NCBI GenBank assembly: GCA_027047735.1
Contig: JALTUD010000696.1
Span: forward strand, 837 to 10,446
DNA length: 9,610 nt
Source: Flavobacteriales bacterium
GTDB lineage: Bacteria > Bacteroidota > Bacteroidia > Flavobacteriales_D > Parvicellaceae
Direction of reading: 5' to 3'
Position 1 is the first letter of the stretch; the number at the start of each line of letters is the position of its first letter. The position numbers and the translations under genes are program-made. Shown here one piece after another: positions 1-6,714 of the stretch. The notes beneath the pieces were generated by a model that worked only from the letters and a program-made list of their open reading frames with translations, was not told the origin of the DNA and searched no databases.

Positions 1-119
1 ATGACATGTACTTTACCGTACGCTTACTCTCAAAACTGTGCTAGACCAATACTAATGCGTATTTTGACTTTTCATAACGAAATCACTTGCGGATTTAAGG
101 TATAAAAAAACTAAAAAGG

Positions 120-162
120 AAAGCTACCGATGAAAGAAACAAGGGGGAGAAACGGCTGAAAG
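120..162 (+). repeat. Direct repeat, left copy (about 42 bases)
   Basis: The segment begins AAAGCTACC, passes through AAAGAAAC and a G-rich run, and ends ACGGCTGAAAGTG. It matches 1980-2023 with a few substitutions and short indels, in the same orientation. The two copies lie about 1.86 kb apart and bracket the RHS remnant and the small gene downstream of it. No ORF explains the conservation. It may be the duplicated edge of a toxin-tip/immunity cassette or part of an older element; this is inference. Confidence 0.6.
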
Positions 163-293
163 TGGAATGAATACAACTTTTCCTGTGGGGGAGAGATGTA
201 GTTAGCTTCTATTATCACTGTTTCCTTTATAAGGGACTGGTTTTTCCATTTTGGGTATGGAGAGAGCAGGGTAGCATTTTATTCGTGCGGAAG

Positions 294-301
294 CAAAGGT
301 A
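294..301 (-). promoter_or_regulatory. Possible Bacteroidota -7 promoter element
   Basis: Read on the minus strand these bases are TACCTTTG, an exact match to the TAnnTTTG -7 consensus of Bacteroidota sigma factor promoters. No clear TTTG/TTG -33 element sits at the expected 17-23 base spacing. Any transcript would run leftward out of the window, and no gene start is visible in the 293 bases available. The site is weak because it rests on one short motif. Confidence 0.25.
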
Positions 302-311
302 GCATATATTA

Positions 312-863
312 TCAATGGCTATTAAAAGGCGATAACTCAACAGTAAACATAAAACACTTTTTTTCTTCCGAAAAAAAATTCTTTACAATAGTCACATTTT
401 TTTTATCAGAATAAATAAACTTAAATTCCATTGGAATTAACAATTTACAATCTTCTTGATTATAGTTTTCAGAATAAAATGGCGTGTTTAAAAACACATT
501 TTCTACCTGACGAATAATAACTTCAGTAATTATAGATATAGAATCACTAATGGAATTAATATCTGATAAATAAAAACGACCATCATTTTTTTTCTCTAAT
601 TTTAATTGTAAAACAACGATTCCTCCTATACCATTATTAATAGCTTCTTTTGGATAGCTAATGCTAGTTAATATCATATAATGAAACCCTCTTTCCTTAT
701 AAGAAGGGGATGGAAGATTATCAAACTCAGGGATTTTATAAATAGAATCGTATAATAACTCCCCCTTATCACTATAAAGTGATTGATAATTATTTTGACT
801 AAAACCATCTAATAACATTATCAAAGTAATAACTATTATTAGTGCTATTTTTATAAATATCAT
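312..863 (-). CDS. Exported protein with a TonB C-terminal-like domain; possible immunity protein
   Basis: The 183-residue protein opens with a signal peptide: Lys5, a hydrophobic run to about residue 18, then DGFSQ before the mature part, giving likely export to the periplasm. Residues about 64-150 resemble the TonB C-terminal fold: ISYPKEAINNGIGGIVVLQL (68-87) matches the family pattern YP..A...G..G.V, and LIPMEFKF (142-149) fits the closing strand. The proline-rich span and long membrane anchor of true TonB are absent, so energy transduction is doubtful. The start at 863 lies 34 bases downstream of the stop of a decayed RHS toxin gene on the same strand, the usual place for an immunity gene. 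Toxin immunity is therefore an inference from position. The gene is intact whereas the toxin is broken. The upstream sequence is A/T-rich with no Shine-Dalgarno, as is normal in Bacteroidota. Confidence 0.7.
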   Translation of the reverse strand: MIFIKIALIIVITLIMLLDGFSQNNYQSLYSDKGELLYDSIYKIPEFDNLPSPSYKERGFHYMILTSISYPKEAINNGIGGIVVLQLKLEKKNDGRFYLSDINSISDSISIITEVIIRQVENVFLNTPFYSENYNQEDCKLLIPMEFKFIYSDKKNVTIVKNFFSEEKKCFMFTVELSPFNSH

Positions 864-897
864 ACTATTTATTTAAAAGTTTGGAACATCTTTTGAT

Positions 898-1904
898 TTA
901 CTCTTTTTCTTTCTTTTTAGCATAATTCTTACTATTTCGTTTATAATCATTATACCTTGTGGTCAAAAGATTATTATTACTCACATCGTAATTTGCTATG
1001 TCCGCTTCAAAAGCCTTACCAGATTCTATTAAATCACCGGTTCCTATAGATTCCTCTTACGCAACATCAACAAAACCAAGTCTTAACACTCCACTTTCTT
1101 CTAACCCTTGATAATCTAAATTATTATCTATTCCATCTTTTTTATCACCAAATGTACTAATTCAAGGAAAATGGTAATGGTTATAAAAAAACTATGTGGA
1201 TCAGAGGTATTAAATAAATCATCAAAAAAAATCATCATTTAGAACAACTGTAAATGGTGGATCTTTACCTACAAAGTAAGGGTCTTACTCTAAGAATAGC
1301 TATGAACTTGTAGAACTTGATTTTAACATTCCATTTTCAGTAATTGAAGAAATTTCAATGCATGTCCTGTTCCTTCTTTAAAGATAAAATCAATTTCATC
1401 ATCAGTTAAACCAGAATGTAATTTAAATCTTTCCAATAGATATGGGTCAGAAGAAAGTGCTTTTTTAGCCGTAGCAACAAACTTCTGGAGCATTGCTTTT
1501 TGTTCTACTGTTCCTTCAATTACAAAATTACCTTCTTTATAAATATTTAAAATAGGATTATTCAAACCATATGCATATGACGATACCGAAGGATACAGTA
1601 CTTCAAAAGGATCTATCGCAAACTAACGACCTAACCTACTATCCAACATCCTAGCACCAAAATTATAAGAATTTTACATCCCCTTCACCTCGTCATCCTT
1701 CTCCATCGAGTTGAATCCATATCTGTAATTTCCAATACTCCCACTTCTATTAGCCATAGCCACACCAAAGAGATAATAGTTTCCTAACCCCTTTTTTGTT
1801 CTCAAAAAGTGGTCTATTCGCATTATTTTGGTAGGCGGATTTTTGTTTATCCCCCCTAAAGTAGGTTTGTGATTCTTTAGTATTTCCAGTTGTAAACAGT
1901 CCAT
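898..1904 (-). pseudogene. Decayed 3' end of an RHS/YD-repeat polymorphic toxin with a metallopeptidase-like tip
   Basis: Reading leftward, the frame beginning at 1904 gives GNYYLFGVAMANRSGSIGNY followed by YRYGFNSMEKDDEVKG, the hallmark of the Bacteroidota RHS-associated core. A TAA at 1674-1676 breaks the frame, but the same frame continues as NSYNFGARMLDSRLGR. A TAG at 1623-1625 then replaces the usual Trp of GRW, followed by FAIDPFE and YAYGLNNPI. The variable tip runs on as GNFVIEGTVEQKAML to a TAA at 1323-1325. Beyond it, fragments in shifted frames can be stitched: DPYFVGKDPPFTVVLNDDFF, then (after one extra T in an eight-T run) DDLFNTSDPHSFFITITIFL-ELVH, then (after a lost T) FGDKKDGIDNNLDYQGLEES. 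A TAA at 1057-1059 follows, and the last fragment ends at 898. LELVH before FGD suggests an ancestral HExxH zinc motif with its first His lost. Such tips act as secreted or contact-delivered toxins; this copy cannot be functional. No N-terminal RHS repeats remain. Confidence 0.85.
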
Positions 1905-1979
1905 TCGTAGGCTAATATATGAAAAAAAACTAGCACTAGTAATTGAATTTAGTATTTTTATTTGATAACCCTAAAATAA

Positions 1980-2023
1980 AAAGCTACCAAAAAAGAAACG
2001 AAAGGGAGGAACGGCTGAAAATG
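1980..2023 (+). repeat. Direct repeat, right copy (about 42 bases)
   Basis: The segment starts AAAGCTACC, contains AAGAAACGAAAGGGAGG, and ends ACGGCTGAAAATG. It is the partner of 120-162, in the same orientation, and lies just upstream of the 5' edge of the RHS remnant as that gene is read. Sequence just left of both copies is A-rich with only loose resemblance, so the conserved core seems to be the ~42 bases. Confidence 0.6.
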
Positions 2024-2053
2024 ATTTGCTTATATTTTCTTTCTTTTTCATTT

Positions 2054-2108
2054 TCTAAAGAAACCAAAAATTCACTTTCTATCCGCCAATTTCATTTGCG
2101 TTAGGGAT
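2054..2108 (+). repeat. Repeat module shared with the internal part of the right hairpin element
   Basis: About 55 bases starting TCTAAAGAAACC and ending GTTAGGGAT match 8408-8461 with roughly four substitutions and one single-base indel. Here the module lies upstream of and overlapping hairpin A of the left element. In the right element it sits between hairpins B and C. The different position suggests a partial third copy or module shuffling rather than simple duplication of one block. Confidence 0.65.
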
Positions 2109-2400
2109 TGTATCCCTAACACGAAACATCTGAGCACAATAAAACGGCTTTATTTTCCTTATACTTCTTCAAAATTATTTTCCATAGCTGGGGCTATGCA
2201 AAAGAATTTTTCATCGTCTAAGAAAAATAAATTCCGTTTTCTTTACGCTCATCTGTTCCGCGTTAGGGATAGGAGTGGCATCCTTTTGCCCTCCCTCCTT
2301 TTGGAGGGCAAAAGATATAACGGATAGCCCGACCATTACGGCGTTGAAAAGTAGTGTAGTGCAACGTAACTACTTTTTTATGCTGTAATGGGAACGCCCA
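2098..2400. repeat. Multi-hairpin intergenic element, left copy (about 300 bases)
   Basis: Four inverted repeats occur in the same order as at 8286-8590. Hairpin A is GTTAGGGAT-TGT-ATCCCTAAC (2100-2120). Hairpin B pairs 2171-2188 with 2193-2210 around TGGG, with CATAGC/GCTATG at its tip. Hairpin C has a 12-base stem, CTTTTGCCCTCC (2283-2294) with GGAGGGCAAAAG (2303-2314). Hairpin D pairs 2333-2355 with 2369-2391, with G-U pairs and one mismatch. Conserved linkers are TCATCGTCTAAGAAA, GTTAGGGATAG, GGCATCC, GGATAGCCCGACC and the closing GGAACGCCCA. It fills the space after the stop of topB. The strand of any RNA is uncertain: the plus reading is antisense-facing to topB, the minus reading would be its 3' tail. 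From memory, related sequences occur in Flavobacteriaceae intergenic regions; it might belong to an Rfam family such as flavo-1, which I could not check. Confidence 0.75.
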
Positions 2401-2407
2401 TAGCATA

Positions 2408-4438
2408 CTAATCTTCTTTTATCTTTAGTTTTAGCCGTTTGGTTAGTTCTATGTATTTTAGTTCTTTGCTTTTGCCGAAACGATAGCGGTTTTGTGAGAT
2501 GCCTGTTTCTATAAGATTTTCCATATCTCTTGAGGATAGTTTGATTCCTTTGAACTCGAATGGAAGTATGAATTTACATCCGTTTTTCCATTCGCTGCAA
2601 CCCCACGCGGTTTTTCCTCTTAGCATTGTGCCTTTGTTGCATTTTGGGCAAATTGTTGGCATTAATTGAACGGGCTGGTGTTTGACTTCGTGAACAATGG
2701 TGTTTACCATTTCAAAAAGTTCTTTTTTAAAGTCTTCTACTTTGTAATTTCCGCGTTCTATTTCGCGTAGTTTTCGTTCCCACTGCCCTGTTAGTTCGGC
2801 TGATTTTAATAACTCGTTATTGATTAAAGAAATCAATTGGATTCCTGTTTGTGTGGCTACTATTCGTTTTTTTTCTTTCTTTATATAGTTTCGCTTGAGT
2901 ATGGTTTCGATGATATTGGCTCGTGTGGAAGGTCGTCCGATTCCGTTTTCTTTCATTAGTTCTCTTAACTCATCATCATCGACTTGCTTTCCGGCTGTTT
3001 CCATTGCTCTCAGCAAGGTGGCTTCGGTGTAATATGCAGGTGGACGGGTATCCTTCTCTTGTAATTGTGGTTGATGTTCTCCTTTTTCTCCTTTTTCAAA
3101 GGTGGGCATCAACTGTTCTTTTTTGTCGTTTTCTTCTCCGCCTTTGTTTTTATCGTCTTCAAAAACGACTCTCCAGCCTTTCTCTAAAATTTGTCTTCCG
3201 GTAGCTTTAAAATCTACATCGCTCACCCTTCCCATAACGGTTGTGTTGCTTACGATACAATCGGGGTAAAAAACGGCGATAAAACGCCTCGTAATCATAT
3301 CGTACACTTTTTGCTCTTGCGGACTTATCCCTGACGGGGTTACTCCGGTTGGGATAATAGCGTGGTGATCGGTTACTTTTTTGTTGTCAAATACTTTTTT
3401 TGACTTGGGTAACGGTTTTCCTCTCAAGGCTTGGGTGAACCTTGAATAATGCGTTAATTTATTTAAAATATCCGGTATCTTAGGGTAAATATCATCAGAT
3501 AAATAAGTGGTATCTACTCTTGGATAGGTTACGAGTTTTTTTTCGTAAAGGCTTTGAATGGTGTTGAGGGTTTCTTCTGCCGAAAGTCCCAATTTCTTGT
3601 TACTTTCTACTTGCAAAGAGGTTAAATCGAACAGGCGTGGCGGATGTTCTTTTCCTTCTTTTTGCGTGTAACTGATTATTTCAAATTCTTCTTCGCGGAT
3701 TTTTGCAATCCATTGTTCTCCTTTTTCTTTTTCGGTAATTTTACCTTTGGTACTTGAAAAAAGAACGCCTCTGTATTTGGTTTTTAATTCCCAATATTTG
3801 GTTGAAACAAAATTGTCTATTTCCAACTGTCGTTTGACAATCATCGCCAACGTTGGTGTTTGCACTCTTCCGATGGAAAGTACTTGTCCTTTTTTGGCAA
3901 ATCGCAGTGTAAACAATCGCGTAGCATTCATTCCCAACAGCCAATCGCCTATGGCTCTGGATGCTCCTGCTGCGTATAGATTATCGTATTTTGAACCGTC
4001 TTGCAGGTTTTGAAACCCTTCTTTGATAGCTTCTTCGGTCAATGAGGAAATCCAAAGACGTTTCAGGGGTTTCTTACATTTGGCTTGAGTAAGTACCCAA
4101 CGTTGAATTAATTCTCCTTCTTGCCCGGCATCCCCACAGTTGATCACTTCATCACAGCGTTCTACCAAACTTTTTATTACGTTGAATTGCTTCTGAACTC
4201 CGCTATCTCCTTTTACTTTGATTGAGAATTTTGCGGGTATCATCGGCAGGGTATCTAAACTCCACTTTTTCCATTTATCGGTATATTCTTGCGGTTCTTT
4301 TAGTCCGCAAAGGTGTCCATACGTCCAACTTACAAAATATCCGTTCCCCTCGAAATAACCGTTGTTACGAGTTTTGGCTCCCAATACTTGAGCAATATCT
4401 TTTGCCACGCTCGGCTTTTCGGCTATGCAGAGTTTCAT
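2408..4438 (-). CDS. topB: DNA topoisomerase III (type IA)
   Basis: A 676-residue type IA topoisomerase, which cuts one DNA strand, forms a 5'-phosphotyrosine link and passes strands to relax negative supercoils and decatenate DNA. The N-terminal Toprim domain starts MKLCIAEKPSVAKDIAQVLG with the catalytic Glu7. The second Toprim motif is CGDAGQEGEL (101-110), where the usual DxDxE reads D103-x-G105-x-E107. The helix GQVLSIGRVQTPTLAMIV (184-201) is the family's conserved SxGRVQTPTL block. The catalytic tyrosine is Tyr305 in KLVTYPRVDTTYL. HHAIIPTG follows at 358-365, and GIGRPSTRANII at 499-510. A C-terminal Cys4 zinc motif is formed by C597, C600, C614 and C621. The length is normal for TopB. 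The start ATG at 4438 lies 21 bases after the upstream pyrophosphohydrolase gene on the same strand, so it is likely the last gene of an operon. TopB genes are also carried by Bacteroidota conjugative elements, but no transfer genes are seen here. Confidence 0.95.
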   Translation of the reverse strand: MKLCIAEKPSVAKDIAQVLGAKTRNNGYFEGNGYFVSWTYGHLCGLKEPQEYTDKWKKWSLDTLPMIPAKFSIKVKGDSGVQKQFNVIKSLVERCDEVINCGDAGQEGELIQRWVLTQAKCKKPLKRLWISSLTEEAIKEGFQNLQDGSKYDNLYAAGASRAIGDWLLGMNATRLFTLRFAKKGQVLSIGRVQTPTLAMIVKRQLEIDNFVSTKYWELKTKYRGVLFSSTKGKITEKEKGEQWIAKIREEEFEIISYTQKEGKEHPPRLFDLTSLQVESNKKLGLSAEETLNTIQSLYEKKLVTYPRVDTTYLSDDIYPKIPDILNKLTHYSRFTQALRGKPLPKSKKVFDNKKVTDHHAIIPTGVTPSGISPQEQKVYDMITRRFIAVFYPDCIVSNTTVMGRVSDVDFKATGRQILEKGWRVVFEDDKNKGGEENDKKEQLMPTFEKGEKGEHQPQLQEKDTRPPAYYTEATLLRAMETAGKQVDDDELRELMKENGIGRPSTRANIIETILKRNYIKKEKKRIVATQTGIQLISLINNELLKSAELTGQWERKLREIERGNYKVEDFKKELFEMVNTIVHEVKHQPVQLMPTICPKCNKGTMLRGKTAWGCSEWKNGCKFILPFEFKGIKLSSRDMENLIETGISQNRYRFGKSKELKYIELTKRLKLKIKED

Positions 4439-4459
4439 ATTTTTATTCTCATCAATATT

Positions 4460-4864
4460 TTACGCTTTTTCCAAAATAGTCTTTAGGTCAGGCTTAAAAT
4501 AACGATCGGATTTTAAGATTTTTCCGTCTTCTCGATAAATAGGTTTTCCGTCTTTGTCTAATTTAGACATATTGCTACGCTGAATTTCGGTAAAAACTTC
4601 TTCTATTTTGTCTTGTAAACCGTGTTTTAGCAAAGTTCCGCAAAGAATGTACAGCATATCTCCGCAAGCGTCGGCAATTTCTACCAAATCACCATTTTTA
4701 CAGGCTTCCAAATACTCTTCGTTTTCTTCTTTCATCAGGTTATACCTCAAGGCATATTCCTTCTCTCCTATTTCGGCTACGGGTGTTTCTTCGTTTTTGA
4801 TGCCGAAAGCTTCGTGAAATGTTTTTACATCGTTGATGCAATCTTGCAAGAGTAACTTTTTCAT
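4460..4864 (-). CDS. MazG/PRA-PH-like nucleoside triphosphate pyrophosphohydrolase
   Basis: The 134-residue protein is an all-alpha NTP-pyrophosphatase-like protein of the MazG/phosphoribosyl-ATP pyrophosphohydrolase superfamily, whose members hydrolyse (d)NTPs to monophosphates and pyrophosphate. The metal-binding pattern is visible: acidic residues in EENEEYLEA (46-54) followed by EIADACGDMLYIL (62-74), which supplies Glu62, Asp65 and Asp69 in the ExxD arrangement. The conserved later stretch QRSNMSKLDKDGKPIYREDG (95-114) fits small one-domain members that act on nucleotide pools. It is too short to be full two-domain MazG and lacks the histidine-pathway context of HisE. Its ATG overlaps the stop of the DUF349 gene as ATGA (4861-4864), which implies translational coupling, and topB follows after 21 bases. 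The natural substrate cannot be read from the sequence; nucleotide-pool cleaning is the inferred role. Confidence 0.85.
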   Translation of the reverse strand: MKKLLLQDCINDVKTFHEAFGIKNEETPVAEIGEKEYALRYNLMKEENEEYLEACKNGDLVEIADACGDMLYILCGTLLKHGLQDKIEEVFTEIQRSNMSKLDKDGKPIYREDGKILKSDRYFKPDLKTILEKA

Positions 4865-6615
4865 TTGCTTTCGGTTTTTTCGGATTTTTTTCCTGCTGTT
4901 TCCTCTGCCTTTTCCTGCTCTATCTTGCTGAACATTTTTAATTGACGTTTTAAATTTTCTATGTTTTTCTTTCCTGCGTCAATTTTTGCGTGTACACCTT
5001 TTAACAAGGATTCTGCTCCTTTGGAATTGGAAAAGAAACCTAAGTTATTTTCCAAATTGCCGATTTCTTTGACCAGCTCGTTGATGCGTTTTCGCAGTTT
5101 TTCTTTCTCTGCTTGAATGGTTTTAGAAGGATTGACACTTGCTTTTAATGTTTCTAACTTGGCTTCAAACAGGGCTTTTTCTTTTTCTGCTTTATTTAAT
5201 TGAAGAGCTTCATATTTACTATCTAAAGCTGTTTTGTAAGCTTTGTAAATTCTGTCTTTTTCTTTGAAAGGAACATTGCCTATTTCTGCAAATCGTTTAG
5301 AAAACTCTTTTAGTTGTGTAAGAGCTTCCTTAGTATCTTCGCTTGGTTGGTAGGCTTCTATTTCCTTTATTAAGGCTTCTTTCTTTTCTAAATTTTCAAC
5401 ATTCGCTTCGTCTTGTTGTTCAAAATACTGTTTACGAGCATCAAAAAAAGCATCGCATTTGCTTCTGAACTCTTTCCAGAGTTTTTGTTCGTTGACTTTT
5501 CCTGCGTGACCAATTTTCTTCCAATCGTTTTGCAACTTTTTGATGGTTTCCGCTGTTTTTTTCCATTCCTTGGAATCTTTAATAGCGTCTAACTTTTTAA
5601 CTAACTCTTGTTTCAGTTGTGCATTTTTGCTGTACAGCTCATTTCGTTCTTTGTAAAATTCTGATTTTTTATCAAAAAACTCGTTGCTAATTCCTCTAAA
5701 CTCTTTCCAAAGGTCTTCGCTGTATTCTTTAGGTACGAAACCAATTTGTTTCCACTCGGCTTGAATGGCAATGACTTCTTTGGTGGCTTTATCCCAATCT
5801 TGATGATTTTCAAAATTACCGGATGTAGCCGTTTTCATTTTTTCGACCAAAGCTTTCTTTTTTTCCAAATTAGCTTGTTGTTCTTCTTTTTGCTTTTCGT
5901 AATAAGCCTTGATTTTATCGTAAACCGATTGAACATTTGACCAATATTCTTCTTTTAATTTCTCCCAATGCTCTTTGTAGGTCGGCCCTATTTCTTCCCA
6001 CTTGTTTTGTAAGGTTCGGATTTGTTTTTCCAATTCCTTTACATTGTCTTTTTCTTTTAGTTCTTTGACCTTGTGAATGATTTGATTTTTGAGTGAATAA
6101 TTTTTCTTCAAATCATTATCTTGCAGTACTTTATAGATGTTAACATTGTAATTAAAATCTTCGTTTAATTTACTGTACTCAGCTTGTAGTTTTCGATAAA
6201 CCTTTTCGGGAACAGCACCTATGTTATTCCATTTCTCACGAATTTCTTTAATCTTACCGAAGAGAACTCCTAAATTTTCTTCTTCTTCAACCAATTGTTT
6301 AAAGTCGTTGATGATTTCTTTTTTCAATTCGGCATTCTTTTCTTCCTCGGCTTTTATCGCATCTAAATAGGCTTGTTTGTTATCCTTAAACTGTTGAATC
6401 AACTTTAAAATATCAGCATTTAGTTCTTTGTTTTTTTCATACAACGCTAACGCCTCTTTATCGTCTTCATCTATGATTACTTCTTCGTTTTTTTCTTCGT
6501 TGAAGATGGCGTTAAACTCCTCAATGATTGAATTAAATTCCTTTTCTAATTCTTTGTTGTAAGGTTGGCTGGTCAAGGCTTCCAATCGTTCTTTAATTAC
6601 TATTTTCTTTTCCAT
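4861..6615 (-). CDS. DUF349 repeat protein
   Basis: A 584-residue, highly charged, mostly helical cytoplasmic protein with no signal peptide. Five DUF349 repeats can be picked out by their W..IG..P core: KWNNIGAVPEKVY (about 128), KWEEIGPTYKEHW (205), EWKQIGFVPKEYSEDLWKEF (287), DWKKIGHAGKVNEQKLWKEF (364) and the divergent RFAEIGNVPFKEKDRIYKAY (441). The third and fourth repeats carry the typical ending with FFD (about 313 and 390). Residues about 470-575 look like coiled coil, with a Lys/Glu-rich tail. DUF349 proteins have no firmly known biochemical role that I can state. The start at 6615 is preceded by an A-rich leader without Shine-Dalgarno. It is the first gene of a likely operon with the pyrophosphohydrolase (4-base overlap) and topB, which hints at a role near nucleic-acid metabolism; that is inference only. 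Confidence 0.9.
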   Translation of the reverse strand: MEKKIVIKERLEALTSQPYNKELEKEFNSIIEEFNAIFNEEKNEEVIIDEDDKEALALYEKNKELNADILKLIQQFKDNKQAYLDAIKAEEEKNAELKKEIINDFKQLVEEEENLGVLFGKIKEIREKWNNIGAVPEKVYRKLQAEYSKLNEDFNYNVNIYKVLQDNDLKKNYSLKNQIIHKVKELKEKDNVKELEKQIRTLQNKWEEIGPTYKEHWEKLKEEYWSNVQSVYDKIKAYYEKQKEEQQANLEKKKALVEKMKTATSGNFENHQDWDKATKEVIAIQAEWKQIGFVPKEYSEDLWKEFRGISNEFFDKKSEFYKERNELYSKNAQLKQELVKKLDAIKDSKEWKKTAETIKKLQNDWKKIGHAGKVNEQKLWKEFRSKCDAFFDARKQYFEQQDEANVENLEKKEALIKEIEAYQPSEDTKEALTQLKEFSKRFAEIGNVPFKEKDRIYKAYKTALDSKYEALQLNKAEKEKALFEAKLETLKASVNPSKTIQAEKEKLRKRINELVKEIGNLENNLGFFSNSKGAESLLKGVHAKIDAGKKNIENLKRQLKMFSKIEQEKAEETAGKKSEKTESK

Positions 6616-6659
6616 TATATTCGGTCGTTTCGTATATCTTTTAAAGGTTCTTTTGTTTC

Positions 6660-6698
6660 CGCTATGAAACGTGTCCCGAAGGGCATGTTTTTATAGCG
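6660..6698. repeat. Strong intergenic hairpin between the OmpA-like and DUF349 genes
   Basis: CGCTAT (6660-6665) pairs perfectly with ATAGCG (6693-6698). Inside, AAACGTG (6667-6673) pairs with CATGTTT (6684-6690, one G-U), and CCC (6675-6677) pairs with GGG (6681-6683) around GAA. Read in the minus direction it follows the OmpA-like gene by 16 bases. No U-run follows on that side, so it is not a classical intrinsic terminator. It could be an RNA-processing or attenuation site separating the OmpA-like transcript from the DUF349 operon. Confidence 0.55.
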
Positions 6699-6714
6699 AT
6701 GTTGGCTGCAGTTT

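Larger units (their letters stand above)
1..311. other. Non-coding stretch left of the TonB-C-like gene
   Basis: No convincing gene is seen on either strand; the reading frames are short and interrupted. The stretch holds one copy of a ~42-base direct repeat (120-162), whose partner lies at 1980-2023, and a minus-strand TAnnTTTG-like -7 motif at 294-301 that could serve a gene lying left of the window. Because it adjoins a decayed RHS locus it may be degraded accessory DNA. I see no RHS core motifs in it. Confidence 0.5.

Noticed and set aside
1323..1565. Independent small gene of 80 residues
   Set aside because: It is in the same frame as the RHS core fragment (1674-1904), and the sequence between them reads as RHS core through two stops, so it is a piece of the pseudogene.
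1674..1904. Independent small gene of 76 residues
   Set aside because: It contains the RHS core signature and ends at a stop in mid-domain; it is the upstream piece of the same pseudogene.
2100..2270. CRISPR-like repeat because GTTAGGGAT recurs
   Set aside because: Only two direct copies per element, uneven spacing, no uniform spacers and no cas genes; the recurrence is part of the hairpin element.
2923..3204. Plus-strand ORF inside topB
   Set aside because: Antisense shadow of a well-conserved topoisomerase; the translation has no domain features.
6660..6698. Classical rho-independent terminator
   Set aside because: The stem is good, but no U-run follows on the minus strand, the direction of both flanking genes.
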